The translations under genes and the position numbers were made by a program. DNA of 64,000 nucleotides from Rhizodiscina lignyota (lineage: Eukaryota; Ascomycota; Dothideomycetes; Aulographales; Rhizodiscinaceae), in assembly GCA_010015805.1 (NCBI GenBank), contig ML978126.1, forward strand, positions 620,001 to 684,000, read 5' to 3'. The notes under the pieces are model-generated. The model had not been told where the DNA came from. It saw nothing but the letters and a program-made list of their open reading frames with translations, and did no database searches. Positions 12,861 to 22,621 of the stretch are shown here, in pieces (the stretch's first letter is position 1; every line of letters begins with the position of its first letter).

Positions 12861-13077
12861 AGTATACGAAGGAGCTAGTTTCCCGCGAGCGAACGGTCTC
12901 AGAGCTACTTTACTACAATTGCTTTCAGCACTTCTAAGAAGATTCCGTATAGCATGAGTTTATATTCCAGGTTATTAGGGAGTAGTTTACTAGGCCTGCC
13001 TTAGAAGATTTACTTCTCGTTATCGCGGAAAGGAGACGTCGAATACAGGTCTCATACGCTCACGAGAAACTGGCTCC

Positions 13078-13180
13078 TCCGTACTTGTGCATCTCAGACG
13101 CAGCTTTTGTACTATCAATCATTATACTACGTAGGCGTGAACAATCTCAGGCCCTCCCAAGGGGCGTGACCACGTATACA
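13078..13180 (+). repeat. Degenerate repeat, family B, copy 2
   Basis: Contains TTGTGCATCTCAGACGC, TGTACTATCAATCATTAT and CCCAAGGGGCGTGAC in the same order and spacing as at 12767-12860. It is a diverged direct copy with mostly transition-type differences. Confidence 0.6.
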
Positions 13181-13198
13181 CACCTGCTGCAGCTCGAG

Positions 13199-13330
13199 GG
13201 TGTGACAACATAACTGGCGCCCTGCAAGCTGTAACGCCGAAGAGCTGTTCGCTCTTAGACTCCAAGCACACGAGACTATCCTCTAAAGCTCAGTTATACA
13301 TTCTTCAGAGTATACTAATCAATAGCGCAC
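13199..13330 (+). repeat. Dispersed short repeat, family A, copy 2
   Basis: Contains GGGTGTGACAACATAACTGG, GCAAGCTGTAACGCC, a CTCTTAGACTCCAAGCACACG block and CCTCTAAAGCTCAGTTATA. It is strongly similar to the copy at 59541, which has GGGTGTGACAAAACA and GCAAGCTGTAATGCC. Confidence 0.6.
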
Positions 13331-13629
13331 TGTTGAAAAACTTACACGCTTTATTTATTATTGAGGCTATACTCCATTGCTGTTCAGTATCCTGAAAGCT
13401 GTGGCCAACTTTCATATCACCCTTGAGAGCAGCACCACGATGGGAAGAGCACCCTATAGAGCAGAAAGGCTGCATAGTTGTAGGCCATATAAATTTTTAT
13501 AGGGCTCGGAAACGGAAAAACTCAAAATACTAGCAAATTCCGTTCCTCACTATGCAGTCTTTCTGCTCCATACTCTGCCATCTCCTTCATCAGGGCTTAA
13601 AGATGATAGAATGGTTCACCCTAATAGAG

Positions 13630-13690
13630 ATCGAAAAGATGCATCACAAACGAGTCTTACTCTTCAACCAAGGCAACAGTATCGCCGAGG
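13630..13690 (+). repeat. Dispersed short repeat, family A, partial copy
   Basis: GATGCATCACAAACGAGTC with TTACTCTTCAACCAAGGCAAC parallels GATGCGACGCGAACGAG with TTTTACTCTTCAACACAAG at 61325-61440. Only the central block is recognisable. Confidence 0.5.
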
Positions 13691-13840
13691 GGATAGGACG
13701 ATATACTTCAGGCAGTGTATACGGAGTTTGCACGTGTTTGATAAATATACTTTGTCATTGTTGGTGTGCTTATGCACACTCAATCGTCCACGCCTCCTAC
13801 CTACAGCACCAATTTTGTTTGGGCCAACCTGCCCCCTCGC

Positions 13841-16771
13841 TCACGCCGTCTGGCCATCCCAACCCACCTCCTCCATCAGCTCCTCCTCATCGCCAAGCTC
13901 ACCGCCATTCCCACCCTCCGCCCCCTCCTCACCCCCCTCCGAAAAGTGCGTCTGCGCGGCACCGGCCATGGTGTCCGCCTCTGGCATGTCGACATCCATC
14001 ATGTCGGTGATGGTGTCGCTGAGCTCCGAGAAGTCGAAGGGCTCCTCCTTGACAAGAAGGCGACTCGGCGCCTGCCAAGCAACGTCCTCCTCAGCTCCAG
14101 ACTCGGCGTCGGGTTTCGGTACCGCGATGCCGGCGGCTCCGCCGCTCATGCCGTATGCCAGTGGGTATTCCATCTGGCCTGTCGAGACGACCTCATGTCC
14201 AGCCTTGATGGCAATCTTGCGATCACCTGGTCCATCGGCCGGAGGTTCAAGCGTCGTGCAGTTCATCACGCCGGCTGCTTCCCACAACCTCACATTCACT
14301 GCGCCGTGACCCTCGCTTTTGCTCGCAGTCCGCACAACGCTCATGAACGGGTACAGGGTGCCCAGCCAAATGTCGTCCTGGCTCTTCTCACCAGGCTCCC
14401 AACCTTCTCCCAACTTTTCGCGATCCTCCGTCTTTCCGCATGTCTGTGACGTCAACTCGCATTCGCTGTTGAAGTCCTTCCTCACTCTCATATGCTCCGT
14501 CACCACCATATTCTTCTGCACCTTGGCCATGATTGTGTTCAACATCCAGCCATCATATCTCTTGACGTCCATCATCACGGCGGAACCCAGACTCTCCTCC
14601 ATGTCACTCTCGCCAAAAGTGAAAAGGTAGTGCAGAAGTCTGACGACGTTGTTATCGTAGGCCCAAGGCATCGTGTCGTCCTGGTTGTCGCAGAAGATGC
14701 TCTTAAGGGACGGTGCGTCGTCGCTCCACACGCCATTCCAGAGGTGGGTATACGATATCGGATCGAAAGACGGTTCGGCCATATCACCATCCATAATTTT
14801 GCACCAATCCTCGGCAAGCATGGTCTTTTCCTTGTCCGCGGAGAACGCCAACAAGCGAAGAAGTATCAGCAGTGTCAGTTTCTGGTGTTGCGGGATGGGT
14901 ATGCCATCTTGTATACCAACGACACCTTCCGAGTGGGTGATGGCAGTCTGGGACCGCCAATTCTGCTCTATCACTCCCTGCAATGTAAGCTGCTCAAGCC
15001 CAGCTTGACATAGCATAGTGTGTGCTGCACACGAGGCGCTCTCGCGACACTGCGGACTGCAATACGAAACTTCGCTGCAGTCATGACAGAGCTGGAATCC
15101 TCCTGGCCAAGCCGTGTATGGACGTTGGTCTCCACTAGCCTCCATGCCTGTAGAGTTGCCCGGGATATGGGAAGGGGAAGCAAGAGAAGGCTCGGATATA
15201 GTTCGACCATCAGCGCCGAGGTCTTGCACATCTGGTGAAGTTGCGGATGGTGCTGCTTCATTCTCGCCATATCCAGGCGCACCTTCGCCCGAAGCGCCCG
15301 CTCTACCGGTATCGTCCGAATTCGGCGGTGTGATGGTAGTGGAACTGGCCCGCCTCATCCTCTCATCTTCTCTGATTCTTTCGTCAGCATCTTCGTCGGT
15401 TCTTGGAGGCTGTGCCGCGCGAGTAAGATTTTGCATCCTTTGCATCCTCTCACGCTTTTCAATCGCAAGCATCGCCTCTGTAACGTTTTCCTCTGCCTTC
15501 TCCCAGGTCTTCTTGGATATCTTAAGGGCGGAGGCGCAGTGATCGCAGAAGATGAACTTTTCACCGTTCATGGCCGAGGTGACGTTGAAACAGCCGTGTT
15601 CAGCGAACAAGAGAGATCGGTCCTCAATGTCTGCAAGAGCATGGAGATGGAAGGATGGGGTTCGGCCGTCTCGAAGCTGTGCCTTGAGAATGAAGCCGCG
15701 TGCAGCGTTCTTCACAGCGAGGTTTAGGCATTTCAGCTTTTGCGTGGTCGCCTGGTTAGGTCCTCTTGGCACGTCGGCTGTGGTGAGAGTGTGGTCGTCC
15801 CAAGGATAGACCTCTCTCTTGATGCGAGTGAAGCGGCTGTTCAAGATATCCCAGACCTTGAGACCGCCTTCGGGCGATCCAGTTGCCTTCTCTTGCTTCT
15901 GAGCCTCTCGGATAAAATCCCAGATCTTGGTTTCCAACTTGTCAAACTGTGGCGTGTCACCGTCAGCGCTATTTGCAGCAATGTAGCCACGCGCAGTGCC
16001 GATGATATCTATGGCGCTTCTTATCGCGCCACCGCCGCACTTCCAAAGTGCTAGAGCGAGTCTGTACAACGCCTTCATCATAGCATCTTCCGCAATTGAT
16101 CTGTTCGTCTCGGTCATTTTGAACGATTGAGGCTCATTCTTTCCTGTCAAAGGTAACTCTGGTCCGAAGAGAGGCTTCGAGGGCAATTGAATAATAGTAC
16201 CTGTACCGTCCTTTGTGGCGCGCAATTTCAGTCGTTTCGACAATGTAAGGCTCGCGAGCTCTTGTCCAAGTAAAGTCGACTTGTCAGCTAGCACGCAGGT
16301 CGGCTCCGTCGCCCATTTTTCTCCTCGCTCAGCAGCATCTCTTGAGAGAGTGGCGTAGTAGATCAGCCAGTTGATCAGCTTATGTCCAACGCTTGACATC
16401 GTATCCTCTGCCCACTGTGCGGTGATGTAGGCACGATAAGCATCATTCGCTGCAAGGGAAGGATGTCCGAGCACGAGATAGCAGAGCGACCGGTTGAGAA
16501 AGGCTGCTGTATGTCCTGGTGCTATCTCAAGAACGTAGGTGTAATGCTTGATCGCGCCGTAAACCTCTCGCGCGGCCAGTAGCTCATTTCCTCGTACGAG
16601 GTGTGGCTCTAATTCTGTTACTCCGTAAAGTCGGCGTGTTCTTCGCCTTGGGGGAGGACTGATGGGATACGAACGCGGCTGGCTGGCTGGTTGAGAATAT
16701 TCCTCACGCCGCAAACGAGGTCGAGCTCGAGATGGTGCGGGTGGAGGCTGTTCAGGAGCTGGCTCATCCAT
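13841..16771 (-). CDS. TPR / MYND zinc-finger protein with SET-like halves (SMYD-related)
   Basis: Single exon of 976 residues. The start is the ATG at 16771; the open frame continues about 11 codons further upstream but without an ATG. Residues ~50-130 look like TPR helices (GNELLAAREVYGAIKHYTYV, AAFLNRSLCYLVLG). Residues ~357-395 resemble the SET N-lobe (ARGFILKAQL, LLFAEHGC). The MYND cysteines are split: FCDHC at 409-412, then ~149 disordered acidic residues, then CHDC (562-565), YCSPQC (571-575) and a C-x2-H-x3-C end (581-588). In SMYD proteins a C-lobe with NHSCxPN carries cofactor and substrate contacts. Here the equivalent stretch after LYPFMSVV has no such motif, so methyltransferase activity is doubtful. 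The tail is acidic and ends in a Gly/Glu-rich segment. Confidence 0.8.
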   Translation of the reverse strand: MDEPAPEQPPPAPSRARPRLRREEYSQPASQPRSYPISPPPRRRTRRLYGVTELEPHLVRGNELLAAREVYGAIKHYTYVLEIAPGHTAAFLNRSLCYLVLGHPSLAANDAYRAYITAQWAEDTMSSVGHKLINWLIYYATLSRDAAERGEKWATEPTCVLADKSTLLGQELASLTLSKRLKLRATKDGTGTIIQLPSKPLFGPELPLTGKNEPQSFKMTETNRSIAEDAMMKALYRLALALWKCGGGAIRSAIDIIGTARGYIAANSADGDTPQFDKLETKIWDFIREAQKQEKATGSPEGGLKVWDILNSRFTRIKREVYPWDDHTLTTADVPRGPNQATTQKLKCLNLAVKNAARGFILKAQLRDGRTPSFHLHALADIEDRSLLFAEHGCFNVTSAMNGEKFIFCDHCASALKISKKTWEKAEENVTEAMLAIEKRERMQRMQNLTRAAQPPRTDEDADERIREDERMRRASSTTITPPNSDDTGRAGASGEGAPGYGENEAAPSATSPDVQDLGADGRTISEPSLASPSHIPGNSTGMEASGDQRPYTAWPGGFQLCHDCSEVSYCSPQCRESASCAAHTMLCQAGLEQLTLQGVIEQNWRSQTAITHSEGVVGIQDGIPIPQHQKLTLLILLRLLAFSADKEKTMLAEDWCKIMDGDMAEPSFDPISYTHLWNGVWSDDAPSLKSIFCDNQDDTMPWAYDNNVVRLLHYLFTFGESDMEESLGSAVMMDVKRYDGWMLNTIMAKVQKNMVVTEHMRVRKDFNSECELTSQTCGKTEDREKLGEGWEPGEKSQDDIWLGTLYPFMSVVRTASKSEGHGAVNVRLWEAAGVMNCTTLEPPADGPGDRKIAIKAGHEVVSTGQMEYPLAYGMSGGAAGIAVPKPDAESGAEEDVAWQAPSRLLVKEEPFDFSELSDTITDMMDVDMPEADTMAGAAQTHFSEGGEEGAEGGNGGELGDEEELMEEVGWDGQTA

Positions 16772-18984
16772 TTCGATATCGAACGCAAGCTTGAAAGATT
16801 GCACAGAAAGTTATGGAAGGAGAGAGTGTGTGTGAGGTTGAGAAGATGCAGGAGAAAGAACGAGATCTGATGAAGGCAGAAGTTCATGTTGAGAATAACA
16901 ACACCAGAAGGGCGCTAAGAAAAATTCTCGCGTGTTAAATTAGCGGGTGTTGGAGTGTGTCCAAAACAGGCAGTGACGATTGAGGTTGTTCTTCCCGTTT
17001 GGTGTTATACGCCGCCTCCACTGAAGCCTTTCATACCAAAACAACCACAACCACGACGCAGCTAAGGCAGACCGGCAATCCATCAAACAAACTTCCAAGC
17101 TTTTGTTCTGCGTTTGCTCCTTTGTCTGTTCTTGGATTTCATATATCGTCGCGAAAATGATTCAGGGGCTCCAATGACTGACTGACAGTACTCATGAACA
17201 GCGTGCAAGACGTTCTACTCCATCCAGCACCTGCCTTACCGTTAGGAGAGAAGGGCTTTCCCTTTATTTTCAGAGTCCATTCTCATGATCGCTTTCGTTT
17301 TCTTATTGCGCCGGTGACGAATGATTCCCATAAAGTCTTCTCAATTTCCTCAGGCCTTCGAATATCTCTTCTCCATACGGAACTCCCCATCTCCTGCGAA
17401 CGAACCTGCATCAGCATCGCTCTATCAGTTACGATCGGTGCCTTCCACTTTACACTCTTAGTAGAATGTGGTTGATTGCAATAGAAGGATGTTAAAAGCT
17501 ATCCGGTCTGTGAGACGACAGGAAGACCGTCACAGGAATGCGCTGCGTTGCAAGGGTACTTGTCACCTGCATATCGATCACCGGAAAGCGAAAAGCTTGA
17601 CTGAAACAGACCCCTGCGGGACCCATCTATAGCCTGGGGTAATAAGTAGCATCACGGTCAACCAGACAGTCTGTTCGATGGAAAGAAATCAGAAGACGAG
17701 ACATCTGCACCCCACGAGCACACAAGTCGACGTCGAGGAATGGACGGACGCGTGATTCATTCGGCCCGTCCTCGTCTGATTGGAGCAGCAGATAAGCTAC
17801 AAAGCGGACAGTGCGATGACATAGCGGGCGGCTGGTTTACCAGGCTCCCCGGCGAAACCGTGGACAATGTTTTGGAAACTATCTCGCCGACTTCACGACG
17901 GCTGCGGAGAATGGGGTATCATTGAGGGACTTGGACATGTATATACCACATCTCGGAGGCCTCTATGTGCCGCATAACAGCCTCTAGAAGCGACTGATAG
18001 GCGCAAGTCCGGAAGAGTCACATTCCCTGCGAGCAAAATCTTCTTCAGCATCATGGCAGCGGATCCCCGCGCCATGTCTGCAAGCGGCATAGCTTCCTTT
18101 GCTCACCTGCAGCTCTTCCCTCGCCCGCCGAAGCTCAATCGCTTTTCAACTGAGCTGCTGCCCGCCCACTCGCCTGCACCCAGAAGCAAACCCACCACCA
18201 CTTCCCGCCTTCACAGCTCCTCCAGCCTCCACCACCTCACCTCGAGTGCCCATCGCTCTTTCGACGCGCCAATCCAGCATTGTGAGTGTCCACTCTCTTT
18301 ATTTCACCTCAATCGTGCCGTACGGGCGCCGCTGAGGCTCATGCCGGGCTGTCCCGCGTGCCTCGCGCTGCGTTCGTCGTTGGTGGGACTCGTCCAACCA
18401 GCTCTGCCGCGGTGCTTTGCTTTCTCAGCACCACAACACAGCTCCACGCTCCCCATCGTTGCGACCACGAAAAGCACTCAATTGCACCCTGCAGCACTTT
18501 CAATCCCCTCAATTATCTCATTGGCATCTGTATCGACGTTCTGAGCTTTTCAAAGCCATCGATATCGCTGTTTTGCCAGAGCCCAACACGCGCTAACAGC
18601 CTGAACGCCGCAGCATAAGCCCGCAGAGGTCTTTTCCGTCGAACGCTCGAGCAGTTCAATTTCGGAAGACATCGGACAAGCCTGTCGATTGTTGTGTTTG
18701 CAAGGTACGCACTGTCTCGCAAAGCGGCGTTTCAAGCGCAACAAAATCGCGCATCTTACCACGCCAATTCCATTTTTCTAGCTGCGTTATCCTTGTCGCT
18801 TTCCTCGCACCTCGCTGCTTCATCAACGCTTTACCCGCGTCCACATCAACACATCAAACTTCGTCGCATCCCGGCCTTCGTTTCGCGTCGTCTTCTTCCC
18901 TCAATTGCCTGTACTGACGCGCCTGTCGAGCAGCCCCAATTCCACACATCTCCGAACATCTCCGCTCAACGCACGACGTAAACA
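16772..18984. other. Intergenic region and probable long 5' leader
   Basis: This 2.2 kb stretch lies between the divergent TPR/MYND gene and the 63-residue membrane protein gene. No frame shows protein character. From about 18050 to 18984 the plus strand is strongly C/T-rich and full of short upstream open frames, suggesting a long 5' untranslated region for the gene at 18985, perhaps with an intron beginning at a GTGAGT near 18280. Confidence 0.5.
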
Positions 18985-19176
18985 ATGGCCGCGATCGATC
19001 AGTCCCTCATCTCCCGCGAACTGCACGAGCTCGTGAAGCGCAAGAAGAACTGGGCCGCCAGGGAGCCGGGTGTCATTCTCGTGTTCTGCATCGTCTTCGT
19101 CGTCGCCTCGCTCCTCATTGGCCTTTTCCTGTGGAAAAAGTTCCAGGCACGACGCGCGGCCAAGGCGGACATCTAA
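18985..19176 (+). CDS. Small single-pass membrane protein (63 residues), unknown function
   Basis: One exon encodes 63 residues. A charged N-terminal half (ISRELHELVKRKKNWAAREP) is followed by a clear transmembrane helix at ~28-49 (GVILVFCIVFVVASLLIGLF) and a short basic tail (WKKFQARRAAKADI). This is a tail-anchored or single-pass topology with positive flanks on both sides. The ATG context ACAATGG is good, and the protein is compact with ordered composition unlike the random small frames around it. I cannot name it; small proteins of this shape are common in fungal ER and mitochondrial membranes. Confidence 0.75.
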   Translation: MAAIDQSLISRELHELVKRKKNWAAREPGVILVFCIVFVVASLLIGLFLWKKFQARRAAKADI

Positions 19177-19949
19177 ATGGCGTTTTGATAGCAGGGGAGG
19201 TTGGACGGAGTGGATGATGGTGGTGGGATCCATGTGGGTGTTGACAAGAGAGACACGTGAAGGCGAGGGAAGGCGGAAGGGACGGAGCGATGATGTTCGG
19301 ACGCAGCTGGCCTTAATGCTACTCACGACTCTGTGGGAGGTGCGAGGGGATTCTCTGGGCTGGACAAATACGAGGCGGGAAACTTAGGACGCGCATGTTG
19401 CACATCGTCGGTCTTATCCTCAGATACCAGAATCCTCGTACTCGCTCGGCTGGATCCATTGGATCGGCTGGCCTGTTCATATCACTCATTTTCTCATCAT
19501 ATCTGTATACCACGGCTTGGCTCGTAGCAGCCATCACTGTCAGCTAGATCAATGTGCAATTGAGGTTAATTGAATCCTTTCAGTGCGACTCATAATAAGG
19601 AATCAGATTGAGTTGACGGGGCGATTGGAGCTTTGGAAACCCTTACGATCCTTCTGATGCTTGTATGCACGCTTATATTTCCGCCATAACTTTGACAATC
19701 CTCGTCGCCGTAGCTTCCGCATTGATGAATCATGTCGACAGCATCTCAGCATCACAATGCACAGAAAATTCTGCTTTCAAGGCCAATCAATCTAGTTCGC
19801 CAATATGTTACATGCTTTATGTACGTTGCAAGACTAAAAGCATGACCTTGTGAGAATTGAAAGAACTTCCCCCACACGATCAATGCATCTTTTGCAGCAC
19901 CCGTAATTCATCAACATCTTGAATCCCCCACGCACTTCCATCCCAACAT
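19177..19949. other. Convergent 3' intergenic region
   Basis: This 773 bp stretch separates the 3' ends of the small membrane protein gene and SDHB. I see no gene in it. Confidence 0.55.
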
Positions 19950-21078
19950 TTATGAAAAAGCCATGCTCTTCTTAATCTCCGCAATTGCCAGCGCCGGATT
20001 CAGGCCCTTCGGACACGTCCTGCTGCAGTTCAAGATGGTGTGGCACCTGTACAAGCTCATGCCGTTGTTCAGCGCATCCTTCCGCTCTTCCGTCTTCTCG
20101 TCGCGAGAATCAGCGATCCAGCGGTACGACTGCAGCAGGACGGCCGGCCCCAGGTACTCCTCGGTGTTCCACCAGTACGACGGGCACGAGGTTGAACAGC
20201 ACGCGCAGAGGATGCATTCGTAGAGGCCATCGAGCTTGCGGCGCTCGGCTTGGGATTGGCGGTTCTCGCGGCCCTAGAGAGTTGTTAGTTTGCTTGTGAA
20301 GGAAGGCGGAAACGCAGCTGAAACGCACGTCTGGTGGGGGTGTGTCGCGCTGGAGGTACGGCTTGATAGAACGGTATTGCTTATAGAAGAGAGTCATGTC
20401 CGGAACGAGGTCCTTGACAACGTATGTGTGAGGAAGAGGGTAGATGCGGGTTTCTTTGGCTGTATCGGTGGGAATGCGGCCTGTTTTGAAGACATTGTCA
20501 GCTGAGTTCTTGACTCCCAGTCGCTACTACCTTCGAGCATTGAAGCTCCGCCACATGTAGGCTATAGAATGGAGATGTTGCAGGGCACATACAAAGACAA
20601 GCCAGCGTATTCACACCATCAATGTTCATGGCACAACTCCCACAGATACCCTCTCTGCAACTCCTCCTGAACGTCAGCGTCGGATCGACCTCATTCTTGA
20701 TCCTGATCAGCGCATCCAGGACCATCGGCCCGGTCTTGTTCAAATCGAGAGTATATGTTTGCATTCGCGGCTTGGACGTTGGTTCGTCAGGATTCCACCG
20801 GTAGATGTGGAAGGACTTGATCTTCGCATCTTTGTCCACCACCGGCTCTTTGACCGTCGAGGTCTTGGATTCGGGGACCACGGGTCGATTTGCGGTAGTC
20901 GTAGTTTGTCCTGCAGCACCCACAGGCTCCACGGAGGCGAATGCGCGCCTCCAGATGGGCTGCGATACTGGTGGCGTGAAGGTTAGCGGGGTGTATGGCG
21001 GGGCCATTGCGAAGATTGGGGAGACATACCTCGTGTTGCCTGGAGCAGGCGAGTAGTAGAAGTGCGCAGCGCAGCCAT
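19950..21078 (-). CDS. SDH2: Succinate dehydrogenase iron-sulfur subunit (complex II, SDHB)
   Basis: On the minus strand the exons are 21078..21030, 20967..20593, 20480..20329 and 20273..19950, giving 299 residues. The protein carries electrons from FADH2 to ubiquinone in the mitochondrial inner membrane. A basic presequence ([16 protein letters not shown]) leads to the ferredoxin domain with the [2Fe-2S] cysteines in CREGICGSC and the later Cys in TLAC. The [4Fe-4S] motif is [12 protein letters not shown] and the [3Fe-4S] motif is [14 protein letters not shown]. Introns have GCTAAC, GCTGAC and ACTAAC branch points. His ~270 in RCHTILNC and Pro ~223 in CPSYWW are the residues whose substitution gives SDHI fungicide resistance; both are wild type here, which predicts sensitivity. 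Confidence 0.97.
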
Positions 21079-22621
21079 TGTTAGGAGCGGAGAGTGGTGG
21101 CACTGTTGTGTGGTGAAGAAGAGGTCAAGAGCGAGTGGTGTCGTCGACGATACTCAGGCTCGTGCCTCGGAAAGACGGTACGGCGGTTTTAGGGAGTTAT
21201 TACCGGCCAATCAGCGCGAAGCGGATACTCATCACCATCGACTTACACTTTGGAAAGAGTATAGTCCTTCTCTCGACAATTTCCAAGGAGAAAGGAATAT
21301 ACAGAGAACTCCTGCAGCTTCGAATGCACAGCTCTACTGCAGTTCAATTCTGTTTGCACCCTCCTTGATGACTGAGCGAGCTTCGAGCGTCTTGCAAGAC
21401 TGGCATTTCAAGAATGACTGTCTGGTAGCCTGCGGCATGGAAACATCTATTTTGCAAACGTCACCAGAGCATGTTGGTCTGTTTGTCTACAAAGTGTTGA
21501 AGCCTTGGTCCCAGCTATGGTGGTATGGTCGAACTTCCGGCCCCGCCAGGCAAAGGCCCCATTCACTAAGTTGTACACCTAGGATTACTATTTTGCACCT
21601 CGCTTCTCAGCTTGTATGTGATTAAGAATGGAAGCTGTGTAATCCTTTGCAGCTTGTAGTGCTAGAATCTAATCTGTTCTATATAGACTGAGCAGAGCAA
21701 ATTCTCCACAGTATATAGAGGCCGTATTCCCTGCGTCACAGAGTAAACAGTTATATTTCTCCTCTCAGTGTCAAGCTTCGATTCGATTATATACGGGCGC
21801 TCAACTTGCAGTTTGTACATTTAGATCGAGCGCCGCCTCAGTTAAATGCCGTTACTTAACTCCCAACTTGTACATAAAGATCGAGCTCTCGATTGAGTTG
21901 GAGTGGAGGCTACACGAGACTTTCAATATTTGTGCATAGCCTAAGATGCTCGAATTATCACAGCATCTCGAAACAAGCGGTAACATAAAGTTGACGGGTG
22001 GATGGATGTCTCAAGAGATTCTGCCAAACATTTCGTTGACCTGCCAATTCGTTCTGCTCTACACATCTGTTAGCCTCCACAAGATGCAAGACATCGCAGT
22101 CGTATAGCTAGCTATTTACGTAACTCTTGCAATAGGCTCAGAGCGGGAATTCTCTTCTGCTACGCTATATACATCAGGTAGGAGAGAACATACATGAAGA
22201 TCTTCGTCGTACGACGAGTCTTCTTGTTGGTCCTAAACGACACCCACCCCATTATATATAAGGCATGAGAGAACAAGAATGCCGAACTCAGGGAGTCGGA
22301 GAGCGCCACACGATCAACTCCGCTGGCAATTGAATGTAAAATTCAGAGATAGTGCGAAACCTGAACAGCTCTGCTCGAGCGGGCTGTCCTGTCTATTGGA
22401 AGATCGAATACTTTCTGTGGCGGGTATGTGCAACACCATTGGCACTCAAACATTATCATTTCTTTTGTGAAAATTAGCAAAGGAATTTGCCGCCCTCGGG
22501 CAACAAGGCAAGTGTCTCTCGCGCCTGGGTCGAACGCCGGCCCAATGAGTAAATTACATGTTTTTTTATCCTCCCTTCCCCCTTTTCCCTTCCCCCCAAA
22601 CTCCCTCCGCACCTTCCTCCC
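21079..22621. other. Intergenic region with A+T-rich degenerate sequence
   Basis: The first ~500 bp upstream of SDH2 presumably hold its promoter. From about 21620 to 22270 the sequence is A+T-rich with TATATA-like runs and a short internal duplication (listed separately), which looks like an eroded repeat. The last 300 bp form the 3' flank of the Met/Gln-rich gene. No gene is called. Confidence 0.55.
21798..21889. repeat. Short diverged direct duplication
   Basis: TTGTACATTTAGATCGAGC near 21812-21831 is repeated as TTGTACATAAAGATCGAGC near 21868-21886. Each copy is preceded by a CTCAACTTG/CTCCCAACTTG-like block. The pair sits inside the A+T-rich strip and may be part of an old repeat element. 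Confidence 0.5.

Larger units (their letters stand above)
12137..13840. other. Repeat-bearing gene-poor intergenic region
   Basis: This 1.7 kb stretch between the 5' end of the SERCA gene and the 3' end of the TPR/MYND gene has no supportable gene. From about 12600 it is A+T-richer than its surroundings and contains several degenerate short repeats, listed separately. The first ~400 bp probably contain the SERCA promoter. Confidence 0.65.

Noticed and set aside
18053-18618. Overlapping 78-163-codon frames upstream of the 63-residue membrane protein
   Set aside because: C/T-rich leader sequence gives Pro/Ser/Leu-rich frames on one strand only, with no domain.
22490-22570. A possible tRNA B-box (GGGTCGAACGCC) followed by a T-run
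   Set aside because: No matching A-box or cloverleaf could be folded by eye.
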